A stretch of DNA of 40,064 bases. Source: Porphyromonas cangingivalis. GTDB lineage: Bacteria; Bacteroidota; Bacteroidia; Bacteroidales; Paludibacteraceae. Location: NCBI GenBank assembly GCA_945902955.1, contig CAMDNO010000020.1, positions 1-40,064 on the forward strand, given 5' to 3'. Under the pieces are notes generated by a model. That model saw only the letters and a list, made by a program, of their open reading frames with translations. It had not been told where the DNA came from and ran no database searches. Every line of letters starts with the position of its first letter. The stretch's first letter is position 1. Made by a program: the position numbers and the translations under genes. Positions 1 through 7,919 of this stretch are shown here, piece by piece.

Positions 1-969
1 GCACCCCGAAAAGCGGCGCATGAACCACAATACGACATTGACGCAGCATGGCAAGAGTCAAAACCCGAAACGGTGCGCAATTTTAGCGCTACGGCATATT
101 ATTTCGGGCGGTTATTGCAACAATCGCTGAAAGTACCGGTTGGACTTATAAATGTTTCGTGGGGCGGATCAATGGTTGAAGCATGGATGACCAAAGAAAT
201 GTTGAGTGAATTTCCGGAGGTAATCATTCCTTCCAAAACGGAAGAAATAACTAAAATGAAAAATCCACAGCATGTGCCTACCATTTTATATCAGGGCATG
301 ATGCATCCTTTGGTTGGATATACCATCAAAGGAGTTATCTGGTATCAGGGCGAAAGTAACAGGTTTCATCCTGAAAGTTATGCTGCCATGTTCCGTAGCA
401 TGATGAAAGGTTGGAGAAATGCCTGGAATCAGAAAGATACAATTCCGTTTTACTACTGCCAGATAGCACCTTATGTTTACGAGAAGAACGTAGAATCTGC
501 TTTTCTAAGAGAAGCACAAGCTCAGGTTGCCAACGATCCGTATGTGGGCATGGCGGTGCTGATGGATACAGGTGAAGAAAAAATTATTCATCCTGCCAAA
601 AAACGCGAAGCAGGCGAGCGGTTAGCTTTTCTGGCTTTAAACAAAACCTATCAACTGAAAGGCATTGATAGCGAAAGTCCTGTTTTTAAAAATATAGAAA
701 TAAAAGGCAATGAAGTAACCGTGAATTTCGACAAAGCGCCACTGGGCATTTATGCCCCAAACACCGAATCGAAATTATTTATGCTTGCCGGCGAGGATAA
801 GATTTTTTATCCTGCAAAAGCCATTGTGAACCGAACAAAAGTGGTGGTAACAAGCGAAGCAGTTCCCAATCCGGTGGCAGTGCGTTACGCTTTTCAAAAT
901 TACGTAGTGGGTGATTTATTCGGAACATCAGGCTTACCGGTTTCTTCTTTCAGAAGCGATAATTGGTAA
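1..969 (+). CDS. SASA-family (SGNH) sialate/carbohydrate O-acetylesterase, 5' truncated by window edge
   Basis: The frame is open from base 1, so the gene begins outside the window; the first in-frame start, a GTG at 73, is internal. The protein matches the SASA family of SGNH esterases, which remove O-acetyl groups from sugars. Visible blocks are FSATAYYFGR, GLINVSWGGSMVEAWM (oxyanion/glycine block), IWYQGESN (the family's characteristic block) and MDTGEEKIIHPAKKREAGERLA, which carries the Asp/His region. The N-terminal GQSNM serine block and any signal peptide are off-window. The gene sits 31 bp before a second SASA gene on the same strand, probably in one operon. Family is secure. Which acetylated sugar it acts on cannot be told, and in a PUL it need not be sialic acid. 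Confidence 0.88.
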   Translation, partial: APRKAAHEPQYDIDAAWQESKPETVRNFSATAYYFGRLLQQSLKVPVGLINVSWGGSMVEAWMTKEMLSEFPEVIIPSKTEEITKMKNPQHVPTILYQGMMHPLVGYTIKGVIWYQGESNRFHPESYAAMFRSMMKGWRNAWNQKDTIPFYYCQIAPYVYEKNVESAFLREAQAQVANDPYVGMAVLMDTGEEKIIHPAKKREAGERLAFLALNKTYQLKGIDSESPVFKNIEIKGNEVTVNFDKAPLGIYAPNTESKLFMLAGEDKIFYPAKAIVNRTKVVVTSEAVPNPVAVRYAFQNYVVGDLFGTSGLPVSSFRSDNW

Positions 970-1000
970 AAATAATACTATTTTTTTTAAGGTGATAAAT

Positions 1001-2158
1001 ATGTTTAGATTCAAAATTCATTGTTTGTTGTTTATGTTAGTGTTGTTAAACAATTTCCACTTGCCCGCAGTGGTAAGTGGAAATATTGTTTCATTGGCAA
1101 ACAACAGCACACAAGTGAACAATATCACCGTAAATGGAACACAGCTCGATTTTTTTAACAAAGACAACAGAAATTACACCTGTTACCTGCCTTATACACA
1201 AAATCCGGCACAAAATCCGACCGTTATTGTAACTGCCGAAAATCCGGATCAGCAGATAAGTGTATTGCCTGCCAATAATCTGACAGGAACCGAAACCGAA
1301 TGTACGGCAATTGTACGTGTTACATCGAGCGACAAAACGGCAACAGCCGACTATAAAATTGTGTATCAGACACTTCCATCATTGGATTTGTATCTGTATA
1401 TCGGACAGTCGAATATGGCAGGGCGCGGAACTATGCTGCTGTCGTTAGGCGATTTGAATCCGATTAGTAATACGTATTTACTCACAGTCGGGTTAAATTG
1501 GGAAATTGCATCGAATCCGATGAATAAATACTCCAACATCCGCAAAGAACTTAGCATGCAGCAGGTTAGTCCTGCTTTTGGTTTTGCGCTGAACGTAGTT
1601 GGCAAAACAACCAATTCTATTGGGTTGATTGTAAATGCACGTGGAGGATCTTCGATGGCTCAATGGACCAAGGGCAGTGTAGACCAACTGTACGAAAACA
1701 CTTTGCTACGTGCAAAGGAAGCTCAAAAATGGGGAAAAATAAAAGCCATTCTCTGGCATCAAGGCGAAAGCAACAGTGGCTCATCGGCCGTAACTGCTTA
1801 CCCCGCTCAGTTCAAAGCCATGATCGACAACTTTAAAGCCGAACTGAACGAACCCGATTTGTATGTGGTAGCGGGAGAATTGGCTTATTGGCGAAGCAAC
1901 GGAACAGGTTCAACAGCGTTCAACAACATGATTCGTACTATTTCCACATTCATACCGAATTCCGATTATGTTTCGGCCGAAGGATTAACGCCACTGATTG
2001 ATCCTACCGACCCGCATTTCGACCGTGTAAGTAATATTGAGTTGGGAAAAAGGTATGCTCAAAAAGTAATAACCAAATTTTACGCTCCTTCGGAAATTAC
2101 CAAAAATAAAGGTAAAAACACAGCCAACATCCGTAAAGTAAAAAAAAGTAGTTTATGA
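1001..2158 (+). CDS. Secreted SASA/SGNH carbohydrate acetylesterase with N-terminal beta-sandwich domain
   Basis: The frame is open from 911, inside the preceding gene. ATG 1001 is the likely start because it directly begins a signal peptide (MFRFKIHCLLFMLVLLNNF, residues 1 to about 26) and clears the upstream stop codon. The protein is 385 residues. Residues about 30-125 form a small all-beta Ig/cadherin-like module (NITVNGT... VTSSDKTATADYKIVY), common in front of Bacteroidota CAZymes. The SGNH catalytic domain follows: YIGQSNMAGRG (nucleophile S137), ARGGSSMAQW, AILWHQGESN (H253-N258) and DPTDPHFD (H339 with nearby Asp), close to the CE6/SASA acetylesterase pattern. There is no T9SS tail, so a periplasmic enzyme is likely. 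It is a distant paralogue of the preceding esterase. The substrate is inferred to be an acetylated PUL oligosaccharide. Confidence 0.86.
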   Translation: MFRFKIHCLLFMLVLLNNFHLPAVVSGNIVSLANNSTQVNNITVNGTQLDFFNKDNRNYTCYLPYTQNPAQNPTVIVTAENPDQQISVLPANNLTGTETECTAIVRVTSSDKTATADYKIVYQTLPSLDLYLYIGQSNMAGRGTMLLSLGDLNPISNTYLLTVGLNWEIASNPMNKYSNIRKELSMQQVSPAFGFALNVVGKTTNSIGLIVNARGGSSMAQWTKGSVDQLYENTLLRAKEAQKWGKIKAILWHQGESNSGSSAVTAYPAQFKAMIDNFKAELNEPDLYVVAGELAYWRSNGTGSTAFNNMIRTISTFIPNSDYVSAEGLTPLIDPTDPHFDRVSNIELGKRYAQKVITKFYAPSEITKNKGKNTANIRKVKKSSL

Positions 2159-2255
2159 TTCTTATTTGAACTTTTTATAAACCGTAAGGTTATTACTCGC
2201 AATGAGATAATAAGATTGCTTATGTGCCTTATGTGGTTTTTAATTTTAATTATTG

Positions 2256-2263
2256 TATTTTTG
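2256..2263 (+). promoter_or_regulatory. Candidate Bacteroidota -7 element before the HTCS gene
   Basis: TATTTTTG matches TAnnTTTG, the Bacteroidota sigma-ABfr -7 consensus, and lies just before the regulator gene. No clear -33 TTTG is seen. If used, transcription would begin near 2270 and favour the ATG at 2292 over the TTG at 2268. The operator found upstream of the enzyme promoters is absent here, which fits a regulator not controlled by itself. The match could be chance in AT-rich DNA. Confidence 0.35.
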
Positions 2264-2267
2264 AACA

Positions 2268-5200
2268 TTGAAAAAATCACATTTCCATTCTATGCTAAAG
2301 CCTGTTCAAATTATCGCCATTTTCCTTTTACTTTCCGTTTCGGTATTTTCTAAGGAATTACGTTTCGACTATATCGGCATTGAACATGGCCTGTCGGATC
2401 CCACTGTTCCTGGCATTTATCAGGATGAAACAAACCGTATGTGGTTTGCCACGCACGATGGATTGAACTGCTACGATGGCAATACCTTGCGGGAATTCAG
2501 ACAACAAACCGAAAACGGAGTTACCATCAACACTCACCGCATTATCGACATTACCGGCGATAAAAAAGGACACTTATTTCTGCGTACATCTTATGGTGTT
2601 ATCGAATTTGATTTGAAAACCGAAAAAATGCGAATGGTTATTGAAAGAAACGAAACATCAATCTATTATAATGCCTGCTGTTTGTGGATTTCGAGTGAGA
2701 ATACAATTCTATGTTACAATACAAAAAGCCGGAAATTAAAAACCACCTTTTACCTGCCTTTCGATGGTATTCGCATTTCAAGCATTTTCGATGATAACGA
2801 AGGACATCTGTGGATAACATCTTACAATTACGGTTTGATACGCTTATCAGTGGCAAAAAAGCAGGCAATAGTGATTTTGAAACAAACTTATGGTAGAAAT
2901 GTTCTAAAAGATCGTGATGGCAATTTTTGGTACACCACCCGAAACGACGGTGTTTTTAAAATTAATCCGAAAAACCTGCAAATAATCCGAAACTTCAGGT
3001 ACAATCCGGCCAATGAAACAACCATAAACAATGGTTATAACCGCACAATTACCCAAGATAACAAAGGTAATATATGGATTGGTTCCACCGAAGGACTTTC
3101 TTGTATTGAATATAAAACAGAGAATATCACACGGTTTAAACGAACAGGCTACATCAATGCGCTTACAAGCTCATCCATAGTAAGTTTATATACCGACAAT
3201 CGTGGAACCGTTTGGATTGGAACTTACTTTGGCGGTGTTAATTATTTCAATCCATCGACTCAAAATTACAATTACATTGCTTCGTCGGGCATCAATCAAG
3301 GCACTTATCCTGCAATTGGCACCTTAGCCGAAGACCGTTACGGGACAATGTGGGTTGGTTCCGAAGGTGGTGGATTGTACCGCTACAACACTGCTAAACA
3401 AAATCTTTTTTATTTCAATACCACCAATTCGGGTCTGAGTTCGAATTATATCAAAAAAATTGTGGCCGATCCGTACGATGATGTGTTATGGGTAGCGGCC
3501 GACCAAACTAGCGATTTGAATAGCATAGATCCCAAAACCGGAATCATCCGCAAATACCCGATTAGTGCCGATGGCATACGCCCTATTGCTTTTTTTGCAG
3601 CGGCAGTTAGCCCAGAAATTCTATATCTTGGCACCAACAATGGCGTTATTGCTTACAACAAAACTACCGGAAAAGCATCGTACATTTATCGTCAGAGTGG
3701 TCAGTTTAGTGCCACTTCCAACGATTTAATAATTGACTCGAAAGGTAGGTTGTGGTTTGCCATCAACAATTATCCGGTTTCCTATTCACTGCAAACAGCC
3801 GAATTCACTTATTACACTTACAATATCAATCATTTTCAATCCGAAAGCAGTGTTATTTCCAATATTTTTTACGAAGATAAAAAAGGAAGAATATGGCTTG
3901 GCACCAATGGCTACGGATTGCTTTTGCTAAACGAGAGTAAAAAATCGTTCAATTACGAAGAAAATTTTACGCAGCTAAAAGATAAAAGCATTATGGCTAT
4001 TGCTGAGACAAAGCAAAACAACATGGTTATTTCTACCATTCAGGCGCTTTATTTCTTCAATCCGCGTGAAAAAAGTCTTTCAAAACAGACTTATCAAAAT
4101 GGATTTCCACTCAAATCGCTTATCAAAAGAGGGTTATTTGTTTCCAAAACAGGCGAGATTTACATGGGTGGAATACCAACCTTAGTAACCTATCAAGAGA
4201 AAAATCTGATTCCGGAGAATAAACCGGATGAAATTCAACTCACTTCGTTGATTGTAAACAACAAAGAAGTACATCCGGGCGACGAAAGCGAAATTCTGAA
4301 ACAAGCACTACCATTTACATCCGAAATTAATTTGAAGCCAACACAAAATTTCATCACCCTGATGTTTTCTACGGATAATTATTACAAAACCAACGATGAT
4401 CGTATTCAATACCGGCTGAAAGGGTACGACAAGCAATGGAACGATGTAAATTTGGGACATGCCATTACGTATACAAGTTTATCGCCGGGGCGTTATACCT
4501 TCGAAATTCGCTCGAAAGATGACATTGAGAAAGTTCGCACACTAAAAATCAGAGTGAAACCTCCCTTTTATGTCAGCTTGTGGGCCTATCTGTTTTACAT
4601 TATTATTATTTCTATTGTCATTTATTATCTTGTCAGAGAATATCATACGCGCATAAGTCTGAGAGCGTCATTAGCCTATCGCGATAGGGAAAAGCAACAA
4701 ATTGAGGAAATGAACCAATCCAAAATACGCTTTTTCATCAATGTTTCGCACGAAATACGAACACCGATAACCTTGGTGTTGGCACAAACTGAAACATTGC
4801 TCAACATGCCCAACATGCATAGCAAAGCGCGCAACAAAATCATGAATATTCATCGTCATTTGCTGAGTCTGAAACATTTGGTTACCGAATTGATGGACTT
4901 CCGCAAACAGGAACAGGGACAATTAAAACTGAAATACAGCGAAATTGATTTGGTTTCGATGCTGCGCGAGCATTACAATTTATTCAAAGGATTGGCCGAA
5001 TCGAAAAATATAGAGTTCAGTTTTCTGACGAACATCGAAAAACTGCCGGTGTGGGTAGATGGCGAGCAAATAGTAAAGGTGATAAACAACATTACCATAA
5101 ATGCGCTGAAATTTACCGAAGCCGGTGGAAGTGTTACTATTTCGCTCGAAGAAAATGCAGGCCTTGCCACGCTAAGTTTTAAAGATACAGGTATCGGAAT

Positions 5201-6275
5201 TCCCGGAGGCGATTTAGATCAGATTTTCAACCGATTTTATCAGGCCGAAAACACTGCCGGTGGTGGCACAGGTATCGGGTTATCGTTAGCCAAAGGCATT
5301 GTGGACTCACACTTCGGAACCATTACCGTTGAAAGTACGGAGGGCGAAGGCAGTAATTTTGTGGTTAGTTTGCCTTTGGGCAATGCGCATGTTCCTGCCG
5401 AACAGTTGACCGGGAATAAAACGGTGATAGAAGAACAATACCAAATACCTGATGCCGAAGAACTAACCGAATTTATGGAAGAAGAAAATGGCGGCGAAAG
5501 CTCGCCCGAAGAACGCCCTGTCGTATTAATTGTGGAGGATAATGATGAACTCAGGGAATTGTTGAAAAACACGCTATCCAATATTTACAAAATAGAAACT
5601 GCTGCTGATGGCGCCGAAGGTTGGGATAAAGTGCGGGCAATAACTCCGAACTTAGTAATTACAGATGTAATGATGCCCCGCATGTCGGGAGTGGATTTGT
5701 GTGCACGCATTAAGAAAAACTACGAACTTTGCCATATTCCGGTGATATTACTCACAGCCCGACAGAGTGCCGAATACGAAATTGAAGGATTGCGTTTGGG
5801 AGCTGATAGTTACCTGACCAAACCCTTCGAGATTAAAAAACTCATTGTGGTGAGTAATAATCTGATAAATTCGCGCCGACTGATTCAGAAGAAGTTTGAA
5901 CAAAATCGTAAATTCGATACAGAAATTTCGGTCACCAACGAACATGATAAAGAATTTATCAACCAGGTAACTGCCATTATTCAGAAAAATCTGGAAGATG
6001 AAAGTTTCGATGTAGATGTTTTGGCACGCGAAATGGGTGTGAGCCGCACCAAACTGTTCGGAAAAATTAAAACCATAGCCGGAACAACTCCAAACAGTCT
6101 GATTCAGGATATGCGTTTGAAAAGGGCAGCCGATTATTTACTCAACAATCCCGAAATGAATGTGGCCGACATTTCCTATCAGTTGTGTTTTAACTCCCCC
6201 CGCTATTTTAATAAATGTTTTAAGGAAGCATTTGGTGTACCGCCCATGCATTTTAAGAAAGAAAATAAGAAATGA
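2268..6275 (+). CDS. Hybrid two-component system (HTCS) sensor kinase / AraC-type transcriptional regulator of the PUL
   Basis: This single-protein signalling system senses oligosaccharide in the periplasm and activates PUL genes. Numbering is from TTG 2268 (MKKSHFH); ATG 2292 is an equally possible start. A signal peptide is followed by a two-propeller sensor of Reg_prop repeats (RMWFATHDGL, NIWIGSTEGL, TVWIGTYFGG, TMWVGSEGGG, RIWLGTNGYG), a Y_Y_Y domain to about 760 and a membrane helix at about 765-790. The kinase has HisKA with phospho-acceptor H828 (SHEIRTP) and a HATPase with N-box near 940, DTGIGIP and GGTGIGLSLAKG. A receiver domain spans about 1083-1200 (VEDND, phospho-acceptor D1133 in ITDVMMP, TKP lysine), and an AraC helix-turn-helix covers about 1226-1335. 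At 1335 residues it is a complete HTCS with all key residues intact. Its likely targets are the direct-repeat operators listed below. Confidence 0.95.
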   Translation: MKKSHFHSMLKPVQIIAIFLLLSVSVFSKELRFDYIGIEHGLSDPTVPGIYQDETNRMWFATHDGLNCYDGNTLREFRQQTENGVTINTHRIIDITGDKKGHLFLRTSYGVIEFDLKTEKMRMVIERNETSIYYNACCLWISSENTILCYNTKSRKLKTTFYLPFDGIRISSIFDDNEGHLWITSYNYGLIRLSVAKKQAIVILKQTYGRNVLKDRDGNFWYTTRNDGVFKINPKNLQIIRNFRYNPANETTINNGYNRTITQDNKGNIWIGSTEGLSCIEYKTENITRFKRTGYINALTSSSIVSLYTDNRGTVWIGTYFGGVNYFNPSTQNYNYIASSGINQGTYPAIGTLAEDRYGTMWVGSEGGGLYRYNTAKQNLFYFNTTNSGLSSNYIKKIVADPYDDVLWVAADQTSDLNSIDPKTGIIRKYPISADGIRPIAFFAAAVSPEILYLGTNNGVIAYNKTTGKASYIYRQSGQFSATSNDLIIDSKGRLWFAINNYPVSYSLQTAEFTYYTYNINHFQSESSVISNIFYEDKKGRIWLGTNGYGLLLLNESKKSFNYEENFTQLKDKSIMAIAETKQNNMVISTIQALYFFNPREKSLSKQTYQNGFPLKSLIKRGLFVSKTGEIYMGGIPTLVTYQEKNLIPENKPDEIQLTSLIVNNKEVHPGDESEILKQALPFTSEINLKPTQNFITLMFSTDNYYKTNDDRIQYRLKGYDKQWNDVNLGHAITYTSLSPGRYTFEIRSKDDIEKVRTLKIRVKPPFYVSLWAYLFYIIIISIVIYYLVREYHTRISLRASLAYRDREKQQIEEMNQSKIRFFINVSHEIRTPITLVLAQTETLLNMPNMHSKARNKIMNIHRHLLSLKHLVTELMDFRKQEQGQLKLKYSEIDLVSMLREHYNLFKGLAESKNIEFSFLTNIEKLPVWVDGEQIVKVINNITINALKFTEAGGSVTISLEENAGLATLSFKDTGIGIPGGDLDQIFNRFYQAENTAGGGTGIGLSLAKGIVDSHFGTITVESTEGEGSNFVVSLPLGNAHVPAEQLTGNKTVIEEQYQIPDAEELTEFMEEENGGESSPEERPVVLIVEDNDELRELLKNTLSNIYKIETAADGAEGWDKVRAITPNLVITDVMMPRMSGVDLCARIKKNYELCHIPVILLTARQSAEYEIEGLRLGADSYLTKPFEIKKLIVVSNNLINSRRLIQKKFEQNRKFDTEISVTNEHDKEFINQVTAIIQKNLEDESFDVDVLAREMGVSRTKLFGKIKTIAGTTPNSLIQDMRLKRAADYLLNNPEMNVADISYQLCFNSPRYFNKCFKEAFGVPPMHFKKENKK

Positions 6276-6295
6276 TAAAAAACAGCAAATAGAGT

Positions 6296-6339
6296 GTACG
6301 AAATTATCCGTTTTTACTACTAATTGTAGTTTATCTTTG
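6296..6339 (+). promoter_or_regulatory. GH88 promoter: TATCTTTG -7 box with upstream operator-like element
   Basis: The -7 box TATCTTTG lies at 6332-6339 (TAnnTTTG). GTACGAAATTA lies at 6296-6306, separated from it by 25 bp. The element matches the shared consensus GTACnATTTTA at most positions, and the spacing equals that of the minus-strand PUL promoters. No convincing second repeat is seen 21-22 bp further upstream, where the HTCS stop codon lies. Predicted transcription start is near 6346, about 29 nt before the GH88 ATG. Confidence 0.6.
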
Positions 6340-6374
6340 TAGCTGAAAACCATTGTTAATCCAATTTTTTACAG

Positions 6375-7607
6375 ATGAAAAAGATTTTAAAAAAAACGGT
6401 CCTTATTGTATTCCTTCTGAATTTATTGCTACCCGTGCAGGCACAATGGTATAATAACAAAATTAAATGTGCCGAAAAGCAAACCCGCTATCTGATTGAA
6501 CAGTGTGGCGACAAAAAATTAATTCCACGTACTTATTGTTCCAAAAAGGACGAAGTGGCTTTTGTCGTAATTCAGGACTGGACAAGTGGCTTTTTCCCGG
6601 GTGTACTTTGGCTCCTACATGCACACACCAACAATCCCTACTGGATTCGTGAAGCACAAATTTACACACAACAATTATCTCCTATTCAGCATTTTACAAA
6701 ACATCACGATGTGGGTTTTATGATTATGTCGAGCTACGGACAGGGATTGGCACAAACCAACGACACCAGCTACCGCACTGTAATTGTGAATACGGCAAAT
6801 GCATTGCTAACACGCTACCGCGAAACAGCAGGCACCATCCAATCGTGGAATAAACGTCTTTCGCGCACGGGTGCAAACTGGGAATGCCCTGTTATTATCG
6901 ACAATATGATGAATTTGGAATTGTTGTTTAAAGCAACAGAGTTTACCGGCGATAAAAAATATTACGACATTGCCATTCATCATGCCGACAATACCATGAA
7001 AAACCATGTTCGCCCTGATTACAGTTCTTTTCATTTGGTAAACTACGATTTAACCACCGGGGCAGTTACCGACCGTGATACCTGGCAGGGATTTTCGCGC
7101 AATTCCACCTGGGCCCGTGGACAAGCCTGGGGTATATATGGCTTTACGATGTGTTACCGCTTTACGGGTGAAAAAAAATACCTGAATACGGCTATTAAAA
7201 TGGCTGATTTCTTTTTGAATCATAAAAATCTGCCAAAAGATAAAATTCCATGCTGGGATTTCAATGTGGGCGAAGCGGGATATATACCTGATTGGAAATA
7301 TATACCTGATGCCGCTAAACCTATTTCACGTGACGCTTCAGCAGCTACCATTGTAGCATCGGCCTTGCTCGAACTCTGTACTTTTTCTGACGAACTCCAT
7401 GCCAAATACTTTAAATCAGCCGAAACTATGCTCCATAACTTATCATCCAAACCGTATTTTGCAGCCAATAAATCCAACGGAGGATTTATTCTGAAAAACT
7501 CAGTGGGGTATTTGCCGGGAGGAATAGAAATTGATGTGCCTCTTAATTATGCCGACTATTATTATTTAGAAGGGCTACTTCGATATAAATCAATTATTAA
7601 AAAATAA
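6375..7607 (+). CDS. GH88 unsaturated glucuronyl hydrolase
   Basis: GH88 enzymes hydrate and release the 4,5-unsaturated uronic acid left at the non-reducing end of oligosaccharides by polysaccharide lyases, so this is the natural partner of the PL8 enzymes here. The 410-residue protein has a signal peptide (residues 1-23, cleaved after VQA) and the (alpha/alpha)6-barrel pattern. D112 in HHDVGFM and D176 in IIDNMMNLELL correspond to the two conserved catalytic Asp residues of the family. Also visible are STWARGQAWGIYGF and SRDASAATIVASALLEL. No T9SS tail is present, so it is probably periplasmic. Its promoter carries the PUL operator element. A 13-nt exact repeat at 7280-7292 and 7298-7310 makes a small YIPDWKYIPDA duplication in a loop. 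Confidence 0.93.
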   Translation: MKKILKKTVLIVFLLNLLLPVQAQWYNNKIKCAEKQTRYLIEQCGDKKLIPRTYCSKKDEVAFVVIQDWTSGFFPGVLWLLHAHTNNPYWIREAQIYTQQLSPIQHFTKHHDVGFMIMSSYGQGLAQTNDTSYRTVIVNTANALLTRYRETAGTIQSWNKRLSRTGANWECPVIIDNMMNLELLFKATEFTGDKKYYDIAIHHADNTMKNHVRPDYSSFHLVNYDLTTGAVTDRDTWQGFSRNSTWARGQAWGIYGFTMCYRFTGEKKYLNTAIKMADFFLNHKNLPKDKIPCWDFNVGEAGYIPDWKYIPDAAKPISRDASAATIVASALLELCTFSDELHAKYFKSAETMLHNLSSKPYFAANKSNGGFILKNSVGYLPGGIEIDVPLNYADYYYLEGLLRYKSIIKK

Positions 7608-7616
7608 CAATTAATT

Positions 7617-7632
7617 TTTCGTAATTACGAAA
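7617..7632. other. 16-bp palindrome between convergent genes
   Basis: TTTCGTAATTACGAAA is a perfect palindrome 9 bp after the GH88 stop codon and close to the expected right end of the transposase remnant. It could fold into a 6-bp stem with AATT loop and act as a weak bidirectional terminator, or be part of the IS end. No clear U-run follows on either strand. Confidence 0.3.
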
Positions 7633-7649
7633 GAGTAGAAGCTGATTAT

Positions 7650-7919
7650 TCACAGTAGTGCTAATCCCACCAATTTGACTAATTTCAGCACCAAAATGAT
7701 GCTTGCAATCCAACTTTCGCTTATTCCTTTGAGTTTTGCTTTGATTCGATTCAATCCGTATCTTGTTTTGGCTTGACCGAATTTGGTGTCAATTGGGTTT
7801 CGCTCTCCCGGACTTACGTGAATTAAAGTGCCGAGGGACTTTTGGCTAATTAACTTAGAGAGAGCTTTCAATCTTTGTTTTGATGGTTCTTCTCTCTTTT
7901 TTGTTCCAACAATAATGTT
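7650..7919 (-). pseudogene. 3' remnant of an IS transposase (IS5/IS1182-like DDE C-terminus)
   Basis: About 89 codons, beginning immediately after the SusD2 stop codon (TAG at 7920-7922) and in the same frame, read NIIVGTKKREEPSKQ and continue to RNPIDTKFGQAKTRYGLN and GISESWIASIILVLKLVKL, ending at TGA 7650-7652. The RNPI.xKFGQxKxxYGL / SESWIA block is the characteristic C-terminus of IS5/IS1182-type transposases of Bacteroidota. The DDE catalytic core and N-terminus are missing and no inverted repeats could be identified, so this is a dead fragment. It sits exactly where the + and - arms of the PUL converge, which suggests an old insertion followed by deletion. Confidence 0.75.
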
